Part shown: piece after piece, positions 17,977-28,925 of the stretch | How the letters are laid out: each line of letters begins with the position of its first letter | Position numbering within the stretch: position 1 is the stretch's first letter | Source: Ilex aquifolium | Lineage: Eukaryota > Streptophyta > Magnoliopsida > Aquifoliales > Aquifoliaceae | Length of the DNA stretch: 64,000 nucleotides | Assembly (NCBI GenBank): GCA_951799425.1 | Contig: OX637393.1 | Location: 1,116,001-1,180,000 of the forward strand | Reading direction: 5' to 3' | Made by a program: the position numbers and the translations under genes | The notes under the pieces: generated by a model | Database searches by the model: none | Told to the model about the DNA's origin: nothing | Seen by the model: only the letters and a program-made list of their open reading frames with translations

Positions 17977-18769
17977 GGTGGTGTTTGATAAGTCTGAAGT
18001 CTGAAGTCTGAAGTCTGAAGTCTGAAGTCTGAAGTCTGAAGTCTGAAGTCTGAAGTCTGAAGTCTGAAGTCTGAATTTGTGGACTATTTGGTATTTACCG
18101 AAATTTAAGTACTGAATTGAACTAAACAGTTTCATAACTACACAGAGCTGACGTCTGAAAATAAATTAATTTTCAGTTTTACCCTTCCATTCTTTAATTT
18201 AAAAAAATTTATAAAATATGTTATAACATAAATCATAATCACTATTATTATATTGTAGTCTACATTGAACAAATAATAAATAATTAAATAATATTAAAAA
18301 AATACAATAAATTAGATTTCATTAACAATATGTGTGTGCGTCGTGTGTGTGTGTGTGCAATGCATATGTTTGTGTGTAATTGTGTGTGTGCAGTGTGTGC
18401 GTTTGTGTGTGTAATTATAATTAAATATGTATATTTTTGATACATAAGACAAGGGAAAGAAAAAAAAAAGATCGATAAGGAGAATATATAGGTTAGGGGT
18501 TTTGAAGAAAAGACTAATTAGAGTTTTAATATGATTGTAAAATATTTCGGGATATAATTATCATATTGTAAATATTATTAAAGATTGTTTTGTTGAGCGC
18601 TTTCAGCTTTCAGAATTAAGTAAGGGATCTCCTACTTAATATTGTAGCCTATTTTTAAGGAGCACTTAACATATTAAGAGAGTTTAAATTTTGATTATCA
18701 AACGGGCTTAATTAATAAGTATTGAATACATTCATTTTAAGTGCTGAATTTGAGTTAACAAACACACCC
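17977..18769. mobile_element. PIF/Harbinger (Tourist-like) non-autonomous element
   Basis: The left terminus ggtggtgtttgataa and right terminus ttaacaaacacaccc are imperfect inverted repeats. Both are flanked by TTA (17974-17976 and 18770-18772), the 3-bp target duplication used by the PIF/Harbinger superfamily. The 793-bp body is AT-rich and non-coding. Just inside the left end is a heptamer array, and a GT-rich microsatellite lies at about 18330-18410. The subterminal phrases 'tttaagtactgaatt' and 'ttaagtgctgaattt' also correspond. Confidence 0.7.
17991..18075 (+). repeat. Heptamer tandem array (agtctga)12
   Basis: About 12 essentially perfect copies of agtctga begin 14 bp inside the left end of the PIF-like element. 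The unit matches the subterminal sequence expected there (aagtctgaa, related to aagtgctgaa at the other end), so the array probably grew by slippage of the terminal repeat. Confidence 0.9.
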
Positions 18770-18892
18770 TTAGTCTCCATCCTAAAAAACACAATTGTTT
18801 ATATCTGGAGACTAGGAGGAAAAAAAACAATCATTTATATAAGATTTCATCTCCTAAAACAGAACTCCACGTCATTCAAACTCTTCGAAGTG

Positions 18893-19019
18893 GTCTAGTG
18901 GTTGAGTTTGACTTTTGATTTTAAGTTTAATTTCTTCTCACTCTTTTTAAGGGTTTGTCTTGATGGAACGAAAATCCTAAGAATTATAAATAGTGCGTAT
19001 GCATCGAATAAAAAAAAAA
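18893..19019 (+). mobile_element. Short tRNA-derived SINE
   Basis: The phrase 'gtggtctagtggttgag' is a good polymerase III A box. A weak B-box-like 'taagtttaatttc' follows, then 'gtgcgtatgcatcgaat' and an A10 tail. The phrase before the tail resembles the tail region of the SINE at 26137-26430 (gtgcgtacg). No clear target duplication is visible, so the limits are approximate. Confidence 0.5.
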
Positions 19020-20476
19020 TTCGTTAAAATCCTACAAAGCGGAATTAGGGTTTATCTTTGAGATCGCTCTGGATTGATCTCGTCTCAGCATGAACACAGA
19101 ATCTAACAACAAACGTGGAAGATAGTTCGATGAACCTCATGGCCTTCTGTCGTATATCTCTCAACGTCAAAATTCGAATACAGTGTGGGCTACAAAGACC
19201 TCGGAATTTATGTTGTCTCTCTCAGTCTCTCTCAATATATAGACTACGATAGAAACTCTAACGAAAAATAAGGATCAGGCTTCCAATAGGCCTAGAATTC
19301 CTATGTTTAACCTAGAACAAACATCCTACAGTCTAAAAACTTATTATCGATCTCCCGAGCCTTATCTCAAAATTATGTTTCGAACTCCTTATTATTATAT
19401 ACTTAAAATATCCCCACGTTTAAGATTACAGATGTTCATCAATTAAATAAATTACTTATAATTATATTTAATTGACTTCTTTTATTCCTTAAGATCTTAC
19501 CACTCAACTTATTTGTCATGTCGGATAATTAAATTCACCTGCAGGGTTTGACATGAACAAAATTTATGAGTTTCTTCAAGAGGACATCATCAACCCATTT
19601 AAATACCAGGACGTGGTTTATTTTAATAATTAATTTTCACCATATAAATAATATCGTCTCCCAATTCACCGAGCTTATTGATTCAATATGAATCTCACTC
19701 TTTGATAAATTAAAGTGATAAATATTATATGCAGGTGACAATTAAATATCTCATGATTAAAAACATAAGCAATCATAATAATTATGAGGTATTTATTATC
19801 TTATTGAATCAGTAAAAATAAATAAATTCAACATGAGTTTGTTCAATACACCGAGTTTGTACAATACACAAAGTGTACTAGTGCAATAATTCGAGATATC
19901 AAACAATATCCTACAGTCAAGATAGACTATACCAGAATATTACATTACAATCATACTGATGATGTGTCAAATTCCATTTAGGATTATGAACCAATATTCA
20001 TATTATACAAAGATCCGATAATCTAGTCTTTTGTGCATAAACCAAACTCTACACACCAGATTATATAAAATGTAAAATATAAGACATACATGCATACCAT
20101 ATATCAAATATAATACAAACATTTTGCCTATATAGATTCTCAATAAAATGGAAAAACAAACAATCTCTTATTAATTAATAAAACGAGTTTTACTACAAAA
20201 AGTAAGCTTTTAGTCTATAACTCTATCAGTTAGCCACCTTTATCCCTAAAATGACATGTTCTAACTCAACTCAAGCCACAGTGGCTAACCCCTGAGTTCG
20301 AAGAAATAGTTGACGTAAAAAAATACTCGATGCCATTAGATCATAATTTGGCATATTTAAGTTATAATTTGATTTAATAGAATCCTAACTTTCAATACCA
20401 AAAATTTTCTTTTGGGTCATCCTCTTTCTAGGTCCTGTAAGTTTTCACCTAATAGATAATATGATATTGAAATACT
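19020..20476. other. AT-rich spacer, possibly an old LTR-like remnant
   Basis: No gene is recognisable. On the minus strand the region has features seen in retrotransposon LTRs and leaders (an AT-rich body, then a 'ctatatattgagagag' TATA-like stretch and a transcribed-leader-like segment), but I could not define both ends. I leave it unclassified. Confidence 0.3.
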
Positions 20477-20646
20477 TGATGATGCACAAAATAGCTTAAG
20501 CACAATCAAATCAGTTGAGTGTGTGGTGTAAAACAATTAATGAAGCAGCTAATAATAAAAGACAGATTGGGTGGTTGGGTCTGGGTGACCTAATCACCGA
20601 AGGTGACAACGGTAGCCGAATAACTTTATTAATGAGAGTACAAGGT

Positions 20647-20684
<38 letters not shown>

Positions 20685-21004
20685 CAATAGTACGTTCAAT
20701 GTGATGTGTGTAAGATCTCCCTATGTGTAAAGGGGTTTACAATTTATAGGTACAGAGCCTTAACTAATGCGGTGACGTAAATGTCAAGTTACTAATTTAC
20801 TAGGGAGGATAGCTACAATTAAGGATGACCACTATCTTGGAGTAATGACTATCCTGATAATTGCTCTCCCACGTGCGTAAACTCTTCATGGACTCTTGAG
20901 TTTTAGATTGGCCTAAGGCCATGAGCTAAGCCTGATCTGCCTTTTGATGATTTGGGCTCAACCAATGGACTGGGCCCAAGCCTGGCCTGAATCTGAGCTC
21001 GTCA
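20477..21004. mobile_element. Solo LTR, family shared with 55969-56808
   Basis: The element begins tgatgatgcacaaaatag and ends ctcgtca, that is TG...CA. It is flanked by atact and gtact, a 5-bp duplication with one mismatch. The first 14 bases are identical to those of the second solo LTR in this window, and both contain a comparable GC-richer middle ('accgaaggtgacaacggtag', 'ttattaatga'). It holds a GA microsatellite near 20650-20682. No internal domain or partner LTR is adjacent. The imperfect duplication suggests it is older than the second copy. Confidence 0.65.
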
Positions 21005-21477
21005 GTACTCTCTATTATATTTTCTCTCAATTTCACTCAATTATGGATCATCCATCGTGTATGGATGTTGGACTCACTAGTAAATGTATGTCTCGTGTAT
21101 TAATGGTAAAAAACTTACCATAGAGTGAAACTGAGTAAAAATATAATAGAAAAAATTTAAATCCGATAATATATATGTGCAAATTTGTGTAAGTTCTCAA
21201 AGTCGTAACTCTTTAATGGCCAATTGCTTAAGAGTTGAATTGCCTTCCAATAAACTCAACTTTACATGCCCGTTGCTATACTTTATCATGATGGCTAATA
21301 GGGTTGTAAGCTTCCTACTATAATGACAACGACTCCACAGATATTGTATTCATACAAATTGACCTTTTCAAGTCACCCCTCTTTGATACTTTCCACAATC
21401 TAGTTTTTTTTTTTATTATTGTTTACAATAAAAAGGATTTAAATCTTGATGCTCACTCTTTAGTAGTAATTATATTA

Positions 21478-23740
21478 TTATGTTACGTACGAATTTGCAT
21501 TGCTTTTTTAAGTATTTTTATTTTCTGAGCTATTTATAATATAAAACGGAGCAGGTTTCAATAAACTCATATAACGGTCACCAACATCTCTCTCAAAATC
21601 ATTCATATTGATTTACGTTGCACTATGTCTTCAGACACGAGTTATTCCTAATTTCTTATATAATATTACTAGTAATAGCCCGTGCTTAAAGACACTTTGC
21701 AATTTAAAATAACTCGTCAATTTGAAATAGTTTTTTTTTCATTTGCTTTCATTAAAAAAATTGAAATCAATTTAATCTCCACTATTTTTTCAAAAATTTC
21801 GATAAAGTTTCCTCTAAAAACAAGAGTCCAAAGAAATCTCAACCTGTATACAAAATTTACAATCATATATAACAATCATCATAATGCACAATCACAATTC
21901 AATACCATTTCTCCTAAAATCAACATTCCATACCTACCCACCAGAACAACCATCAATATTTCATACCCAAACATATCACATGCCACATTTTCGAACATCT
22001 ATAAAGAAGCTAGAAAACCACAACATACTGCAGCAAAACATAACATTTATTGCATAAAAACTCATCCAAACCAAATAGAGGTTGCCAATTCAAACCCACC
22101 AAAAAATAAAATAAAATACAGAGACATGAAATCCATGTCAAATAGATACATGAAAAATTGAGATATAAATGGGCTAATAGATTTTCAACATACAAAAGAA
22201 AGCTCACGTATTTGTCTTTCGCAAGCTCTATCAAACTCAACTTTCAATAAAAAGCCTCAAATCCACATAAGTACCTATAAAAAAATAAAAGTAAATCTAA
22301 TAATCGCCAATCATATGGCATGTCTTAAAAAATTCATACATGCTTTAAATTTTTTTCTTTATCTGAACACAAACCCATAAAAACAAAACTTCAAGACTAC
22401 AAATCAAGAATCTAAAATCAACATTTCATACCTAACCACCAAAACCAACCATCAACATCCCATAGCCAAACATACCACACGCCAAATTTTCCTACATTAT
22501 AAAAGAAGTCTGAAAATTCCAACATTCTGCAGCAAAATCCAACATTTCTTGCATAAAAACTCATCCAAATCAAATAAAGGTTACCAAATTCAAACCCACA
22601 AAAAAAAAATAAAAAAATCATCTATCTCTAACTTCAATTTTATCTACCACTACCATCGTCATGCAGCCACCATCACCCATCAAAAAATGTATGGATAGAA
22701 GTCTTCAAGATTCTGGTAAAAGTATTAACCATTCATAAGAATTTAATTCAAGAAATAACACACAGATAGTAACCTAATTGATCAAGATATCCAATATCTC
22801 ACATACACTTGATTGTTTTATAAAAAATCATATTAGTGCAAATAGAAAGGAAATTAATTACCAAATGAATATTAATGTTTACATTGCCAACTTCTACACC
22901 CTTAATGGCTACCAGCCAAGCAATCCATGTAGTCTTCATCGACACCAAACCATAAGAACAACCAAAATCAATACAACAGTTCAAGTGTGAGTTCTCAAGT
23001 GTTGTGTGTGTATTGTATGTGAGTGTCGTGTGCGTGACCTTGAAAAAATATTAACCTTTGCAAATAATATTTCATAAATCAACAACAATAGCAACCATGC
23101 AAACCAACAAAAAAACCACTCATAACACCACCAACACACTCTAGTCACCTTCGATCCTACTACCATAATCAAAATATCCCACCAATCTACAAACAATGAA
23201 CCTATTAGAATCCTGCTAATTAGTTTTTTACCATGCACACATGGCCAAGAACAACATTAACACCAAACTATTCAATCCAATAAAAATTATCCCACTAACA
23301 AACATACTTCAAAGCCAACAATATCATCTGTCATGAAGAGTCGTCAACTCAATTTTATACATCTAGCTCAAAATTTCTCATAATAAAGAAATTTAAAAAA
23401 AAAACCAAAGAGATGTATATTTGGCACCTTCAAGGACTTTATTTCATCCAATGCCACAAGGATTTCCATCTCACTTTTTCAGTCCGACATTTATTCTGCA
23501 AAGACTTCATTGCAAGGAAAAAATAAATAAATAAATAAATAAATAAATGACGAAATGTAAAGTTACGGGTAACCGTGTCACATAACTATACTATTATATT
23601 ACGTACGGATTTGCAAAGCTTTCTAAGTATTTTTATTTTTTTAACTACTCTCTTATATAATGTTATGTTACGTACGGATTTGCAATGCTTTTTTTTAGTA
23701 TTTTTGTTTTTTTAACTACTTTCTTATATCTAGTTCAATT
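21478..23740. repeat. Repeat-derived AT-rich block with internal duplications
   Basis: The motif ttacgtacg/aatttgcat-tgctttttt-agtattttt occurs three times (about 21484, 23597 and 23665), the last two in tandem. A repeat-family start ('actagtaatagcccgtgc') is at 21667. A segment of about 200 bp (21918-22120) recurs diverged at 22415-22620 (shared words 'ctgcagcaaaa', 'cataaaaactcatccaaa'). An (AAAT)n microsatellite lies at about 23520-23548. Frames in this block are AT-rich and not convincing genes. Confidence 0.55.
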
Positions 23741-24191
23741 AAAAAAAAAATATATTTTTTTATGTAAGGTTCACTTTTTGCAAATTTGTTTTCAATTTTC
23801 TTTTTCTTTGTTTGGAGTTAATTAAAAAATGTGTAATTGTTCACATGTCTATATGTAAGGTATATAATTTATTACTAGAAAGACTAATTTTTGCGTTGGC
23901 AAGTTATCGACGCAAATAGTCTGCTTGTCGACGCAAAAAGTATTGTGCCCACAATTAAATTATTTGAGTCAACAAAGGGTATCGGTTGAAAACTGGTTTT
24001 TGTCCTTGTTACTTTTAGCTGTTTGTTGTGGTTTTTTTTTTTTTGTAGTTTGATGTATCTTTGTTTCTTGAGACAAAAAAAAAAAGTCAACAAAAGGGTC
24101 AACAAAGGTGAGAGACTCAAAAAGGCCATGCAAAAAGTTAAAAACTATTAGTGTCGAGCAAAAAAGCCGAGGCCAAATATTTCCATAAGAT

Positions 24192-24305
24192 TTTTTTTTT
24201 TTTGTCATTATTTTGAACTATTACTAGGAGGGGCGGGTGAAATTTGAACCCGCGATCAACGGGTCTAATGGTGGGTTGCGGTGGCCATTAGGCCCACTGA
24301 TCTTC
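24192..24305 (-). mobile_element. Short SINE with perfect 12-bp target duplication
   Basis: On the minus strand this reads: head, A box (gggcctaatggcc), B box (gggttcaaatttc), then an A12 tail (T-run at 24192-24203 on the plus strand). It is flanked by tttccataagat at 24180-24191 and 24306-24317. The structure is that of a tRNA-derived SINE inserted fairly recently. It lies about 120 bp from the stop codon of the next gene. Confidence 0.75.
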
Positions 24306-24423
24306 TTTCCATAAGATGTTCAAATTCCCCATAATTACATTGGATGAATCGGTTAACAGTTTATACACAGATTTGTAGACATATTTGAGTTACTACTACA
24401 GCATATGCATCTATTCACTTTAA

Positions 24424-25740
24424 TCAGAAAAGCTTGCTTGCAAACTCTTCACCCATCTCTCCCTTTCTTGCTGATGAAGCTGCAAGTTCCCTTAGCTCTG
24501 AGAGGCTCCTCCCCAACTGCAAAGCCACCTTCATTTCAAACAATTCCCCATTCTCTCTCCTACCCAAATCACTTTCTTTTAGATTTGACTCTATAGACTC
24601 CTCCATGAGCTTAAAGAAACCAGCATTGCTTCTGTACATCTCAAACACCATCCCCACTTGCCCTCCATGCTCAACTGTGTTCACTATGCTAGCCAAAGTT
24701 CCGGCAACAACTCCAAGCCCCGCGGCCCAAGAACCATGAAAAGGAGATCCTATAAAAGCAGTCCCAACTGCTGCTAGACCTGTTAGTAATGGACCAGTTA
24801 TGGCCAGTATTTTGTTAAGTTTCAAGGCTTTTCCACCCAACCTCAAATAGTCTGCTTTGTCTTTCCTCTTCAAAACCCCAACTACTTCTCTCATTTCCTC
24901 TTCCAATCCTCTATTCCAACCGTTGCAATCAAGTTTAACTCCTAACTCTTCCGAATTCGCTGTTCGTCGTCGTGGTTGAGGCCACCACACTGCAGGCTCC
25001 ACCATAGATGGAAATCTTTCGAGCATAACGCCAAGTAGAGGAAGAGGGTAGGCCCTGTCAACAGCTAAAACTTTCTCCATTGCTTCGTTCACATCACTAA
25101 CAGTAGGATTACCAAAGGAAATAATTGTTTCAATTTCTCCATGAATCTGCTTAAACAACCTTGCAGCGTTACGCTGTTCTTCAGCAAGTTGGGATGGTTG
25201 AATTTTATTCATAATAATCAACATTCCAGTGGCTGCCAAGTACATTAGAGTCGAAGCCAGTTTGAGTGACAGTACGGGGGACCCGAGTCCCCCGACTGCA
25301 CTTGTAGCTGCAATTCCGGCAATGGTTGCAGCAGAGAGAGTGATTGTATTGATTGATGTTAAAAGCAGGCTGTTCCAGTTATTTCTCTGCTCTCCAATGT
25401 TCTTGTGCATCTCCACTCTATCCGCAACAGCCTCCATTATCGCATATAGTTTTGTGATCACCTTGGGGTCAGAATCATTGGCTTCAGGTTCAGGCCTAGT
25501 GGTAGTAGTATTAATCTGAGGTGACGAAGTTGGATTGTTCCTTATGGTAGTCGCGGTAACGCTTCTCGGCTCCATTTCCTCCGCCAAACCACCAGTTGAG
25601 AGCTTTGGAATTGGGAGGTGGAGAGCACTCGTCTGGAGTCTTGGTAGATTGATAGTAGCTGCAATGGTTCCTCTATGGCAACGAGAGGAAAGAGAACCAG
25701 AAGAAGCAAACAAAAGGCTTGAAGCTTGAAGTGTTGCCAT
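24424..25740 (-). CDS. At4g22030-like protein (databases: 'probable F-box protein'), chloroplast-targeting-like N-terminus
   Basis: A single coding exon of 438 aa. The true start is the ATG at 25740 (MATLQASS); a longer frame begins at a GTG. I recognise the family from KLYAIMEAVADRVEMHKNIG and NWNSLLLTSIN. The order is: a Ser/Arg-rich N-terminus resembling a plastid transit peptide (about 1-50); a linker; an amphipathic helix; a hydrophobic Ala/Gly-rich stretch (about 130-180, ITLSAATIAGIAATSAVGG onward); a middle region with VDRAYPLPLLGVMLERFPS; a second hydrophobic stretch (about 310-350, ILAITGPLLTGLAAVGTAF); and a charged helical C-terminus. No F-box motif is visible. Two membrane-associated segments in a plastid protein would fit better, but this is inference. 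The gene looks intact. Confidence 0.85.
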   Translation of the reverse strand: MATLQASSLLFASSGSLSSRCHRGTIAATINLPRLQTSALHLPIPKLSTGGLAEEMEPRSVTATTIRNNPTSSPQINTTTTRPEPEANDSDPKVITKLYAIMEAVADRVEMHKNIGEQRNNWNSLLLTSINTITLSAATIAGIAATSAVGGLGSPVLSLKLASTLMYLAATGMLIIMNKIQPSQLAEEQRNAARLFKQIHGEIETIISFGNPTVSDVNEAMEKVLAVDRAYPLPLLGVMLERFPSMVEPAVWWPQPRRRTANSEELGVKLDCNGWNRGLEEEMREVVGVLKRKDKADYLRLGGKALKLNKILAITGPLLTGLAAVGTAFIGSPFHGSWAAGLGVVAGTLASIVNTVEHGGQVGMVFEMYRSNAGFFKLMEESIESNLKESDLGRRENGELFEMKVALQLGRSLSELRELAASSARKGEMGEEFASKLF

Positions 25741-25775
25741 GTCCACTTCTATAAATTGACGATCCTCCCTATCTC

Positions 25776-25909
25776 CTGATCGAGCTTGTGTAGGTAGATG
25801 TTGCCTGAGAGGATTGATAGTAATACAGTGTGTGGGACGGAATAAGGGCCCTTCTCAACTCGAAAATTGGGTTGATTCTACGTAGGGTCGAGGGTTTGAA
25901 AACACTTAC
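25776..25909 (-). other. Leader intron of the At4g22030-like gene
   Basis: On the minus strand a gtaagt donor (plus strand acttac at 25904-25909) and an acceptor gatcag (ending at plus position 25776) bracket 134 bp about 35 bases upstream of the ATG. The predicted upstream exon continues to about 26020. Confidence 0.5.
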
Positions 25910-26039
25910 TGGTGTCGGATTCAAAAAACAAGCAAGAAGAGATTGCCGGGTCTCCTTTGATCTTGGAACCAAAGTAGAAATCTTTTGAAAGATGAAGGCT
26001 TTGAAGAGAGTAAGTTGTGTTGGAGGTCTTACATGATAG

Positions 26040-26060
26040 GATATACATATATATAGGAGG
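26040..26060 (-). promoter_or_regulatory. TATA box of the At4g22030-like gene
   Basis: On the minus strand ctatatatatgtata lies about 310 bases upstream of the ATG, at a suitable distance from the inferred leader exon. The transcription start is inferred. Confidence 0.4.
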
Positions 26061-26136
26061 AAGGTGGCATAGAGACCACAGCCTGAAGAGGTCTGACATT
26101 CGAAGTTTGAAAAATCTCGTGGCTTAGACTATTTCT

Positions 26137-26430
26137 TTCTTTTTTTTTTTTTTTTGTGTCTGGTTAACCGTACGCACTCGACTAATCTCCTAAAATAGAT
26201 TATCCATGTCAGTAGACTATCCATGTTAAAACTAAGGTATTCATGAAGGATAAATTCCTCATGATCTAGTCCCAAGAAATTGTCAAGATTCAAATTTAAG
26301 ACATATAGATTTACAATTCGTCCTTATTATCACTTGAGCTACCTTTTACCCCAAGGGATTATCGAGATTTGAACTCAGAATTTCAAATTTTACTGTTCGT
26401 CTCTATTACCATTTGAACTACATTTTAGGA
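26137..26430 (-). mobile_element. Au-like SINE with two tandem tRNA-type heads and 14-bp target duplication
   Basis: Perfect flanking repeats cttagactatttct at 26123-26136 and 26431-26444 define the insertion. On the minus strand the body starts with a tRNA-like head (A box tgtagttcaaatggtaa, B box gagttcaaatctcg). After 'cccttggggtaaaag' a second head follows (A box gtagctcaagtgataa, B-like 'tttgaatcttgac'). Then come 'ggagattagtcgagtgcg' and a long A tail. The last phrase is typical of the plant Au-type SINE body. A single-head SINE would be about 90 bp shorter. Confidence 0.85.
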
Positions 26431-26444
26431 CTTAGACTATTTCT

Positions 26445-28083
26445 AGCTTGTTTTTTAAGTTGGGGTATATTTGTTGGTCACTCTGGCTGCCTCATGGTCT
26501 TAACCGGGTCTTATAAGCTAAATTGACTTTCAACACAAAGCACCAAGTAAAATTTTGAAACAGACAACGGGGCAGAGATGGTGGTTTATTTATTAAATCA
26601 CTAGTACTATTTATTAACAGTTAGTAGTATTTAGATCTAATTTGTTGGTCTATTCCATCATGAAATAATTATTAGATTGATAATAAATTTCAAAAAATAC
26701 TGTGACTCGTTATCAATCTTGTAGTGACTATGAGTAATTAGTTCAACAAATAAGGTTCAAATAACGTTGTTATTAAATCCACCTCATATACTAATCGATA
26801 AGAGGATTAGTTTAGTATATTATTGGTTTAACCGTTTGATCAAATAATCAAATCCGTCGTACATTCACATTACACCGTGCATCAAATTCGTCGTACAATT
26901 AAAAGTATTAGAGTTAACAAATAAAAAGTAAATTATAAAAGTTACAGTTTTATATTTAAGTGCATCAAATAAAAACATTCACATTACACCGTGCTTTCAG
27001 ACACAAGTTACCCCTAGTAATCCCATATATTGCCTAGACTCGATTAAAAATTGTATATTAGAAAATCGTTTATAATTTGATAAAAACAACTATAAACACC
27101 GGAATGAAATATGCATTCCCAACCCGACACTTAATGTCATTCTCACCTAAAAGCATTATTGTATATCAAACACATCGTAAAAACTTAAGATTATCTAACC
27201 ACATATTTGTCATCGACTCGAGTAAAATGGGATAAAGTTTAATAGGAATAGTATTGGATACAAGATTAATATTATTTTAATGTGAAATAAAAGGGTAAAA
27301 TTGATATTTAGAAAATTAATTTTGCTGAAATGAGATAAGTGTTGTTATAACTTTTTAGAAGAAAGGGATCTCAATGTCATATCTAAAACACTAGGTATGG
27401 CAACATTGTTTGTTTGTAGATATATATCATGGGATGCCTTTGAAATTTACCCAAAACATAAGGTTACTCTTAATTTCATTTCGTTTACCAAGTCCATTTT
27501 CACCAATATGGAAATAAAACTTGTTAGAAATAAAGTAAAATCGATTTGTTTATCATTTTTTTTATAAAATTTTTGACAAGGATTGATCTCGTGCCGTCCT
27601 AGTTGGGAATTTTTGGAATGACCAACTAAGTTTGACCTAATTAGTTTACAACCGTCTCGTATGTTGTGGACTTTTGCATAAATTTGTGAAAATTAAAAAA
27701 AAAAGAAAGTAGATAATTCACCTAGTGCCTTGCCTTTCCTTGGCAATGGTAAGTCTTATGTCGCAGTCGCACATTTTTATGGGGCATAATGGATCAGCAG
27801 TGAGCTCAGCATTTGAATCAATCAATAATAGATTTGTTCAATGCCTACACTTTTGTTTAATCTGCATACTTAGTGAAAATTCTGCAAGAGTCTTCAACTT
27901 TGATTTGAAATCTTTAGGTCTCATAAACTGAAATCGGATCAGCGATTAATATCTAAATTTTTACATTTTGAGGTGTTGAAGAGTGTTTTGAAATATTTTG
28001 TAACGTTTTGGTACATTTTTGAACAATAATTAATTTTTATTTTTTTTTTGACATTTTTCTGAAATATTTTCATTTTTACGAAC
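26445..28083. other. AT-rich intergenic spacer
   Basis: No gene or well-defined repeat was recognised. The phrases 'cattcacattacaccgtgc' at about 26863 and 26978 are near-identical and 115 bp apart, a short local duplication. The open frame 27725-27931 has no recognisable similarity. Confidence 0.4.
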
Positions 28084-28091
28084 ACTGAAAC

Positions 28092-28470
28092 TAGGGTTGT
28101 CAAAATTCGATACGATACGATACGATTAACCGACACGAATCGATACGAATTAAACGGGTTTGGGTGAGATCTTAACGGGTTTGGGTGATAAACAGATTGA
28201 CACGCCAAACACGTTTAATAAACGGGTCGTGTTCGGGTGAGAGCTGGCAATAAAAAAAAGTGGAGTATTAAAATTTGTTGATATAATTTTTTTTAAATTA
28301 AACGGGTTAAACGAGTCGTGTCATGTTATCCGTTTATTAAACGGGTCGTGTTCGTGTTGAACTTTTTCATCCGTTTATTAAACGTGTTGTGTACCAGTTT
28401 ACATATTTTTCACCCGTCACCCGTTTAACCCGACACGTAACCGTTTAACCCGACACGTTTGACACCCCTA
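28092..28470. mobile_element. hAT-type MITE, TAGGGTTGTCAAA family
   Basis: The termini tagggttgtcaaa and tttgacaccccta are inverted repeats with two mismatches. They are flanked by a perfect 8-bp duplication, actgaaac (28084-28091 and 28471-28478), as for the hAT superfamily. The 379-bp body is full of acgggt/cacgaa words ('aaacgggtcgtgttcg', twice) and has no coding capacity. A right-truncated relative starts at 9472. Confidence 0.85.
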
Positions 28471-28885
28471 ACTGAAACCAACGATCGGGGATTTTTGACA
28501 TATTGGAGCATCCTCCAATATTTTAAACATTCCTGTTTTACTACGGCGTTTGTGAGACCGAAACATTTGAAATGAAAAGTTAGACCTAAAAAAGATTTGA
28601 AATGGAAAGTTAGACAAGAATGGGTCAGAAAATGGGCCGGGTCAACCCAATCACCTGGTCAATGTTTTGAAGCACCCTACTCTATCCCCCTTCTGTCATA
28701 GATTTTGTTGCTATAAACAACTTCCCACTCCACTTGACTTGACCCTTTGAAGTCTCATCCTTAAACCCTTCAATTTTCTCCTGGTCACAACAGAAATCAA
28801 AGAGAGAAAAAAGAGCCAAACTAAAAACCATAATACAAGCCCAACAATGTATGAAATTAGGAATATCAATTTTACCCTTTTACTT

Positions 28886-28925
28886 TTTTTTTGGGGGGGG
28901 GGGAGGAGGGGGAGGGGGGAAGGAG
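28886..28925 (+). repeat. Homopurine G tract (potential quadruplex)
   Basis: A T9 run is followed by about twelve G and then GGAGG/GGGGAGG blocks, five G-runs of three or more within about 35 bases. It is compatible with a G-quadruplex on the plus strand. It lies in intergenic DNA with no visible gene link. Confidence 0.5.

Noticed and set aside
21682-22161. 159-aa Asn/Ile/Lys-rich frame
   Set aside because: Composition follows the A/C-rich strand bias of a duplicated repeat block. No domain is visible and the second copy of the repeat does not keep the frame.
24230-24300. A real tRNA gene on the minus strand
   Set aside because: A/B boxes are present but no acceptor or anticodon stem can be formed, and an A tail and target duplication show it is a SINE.
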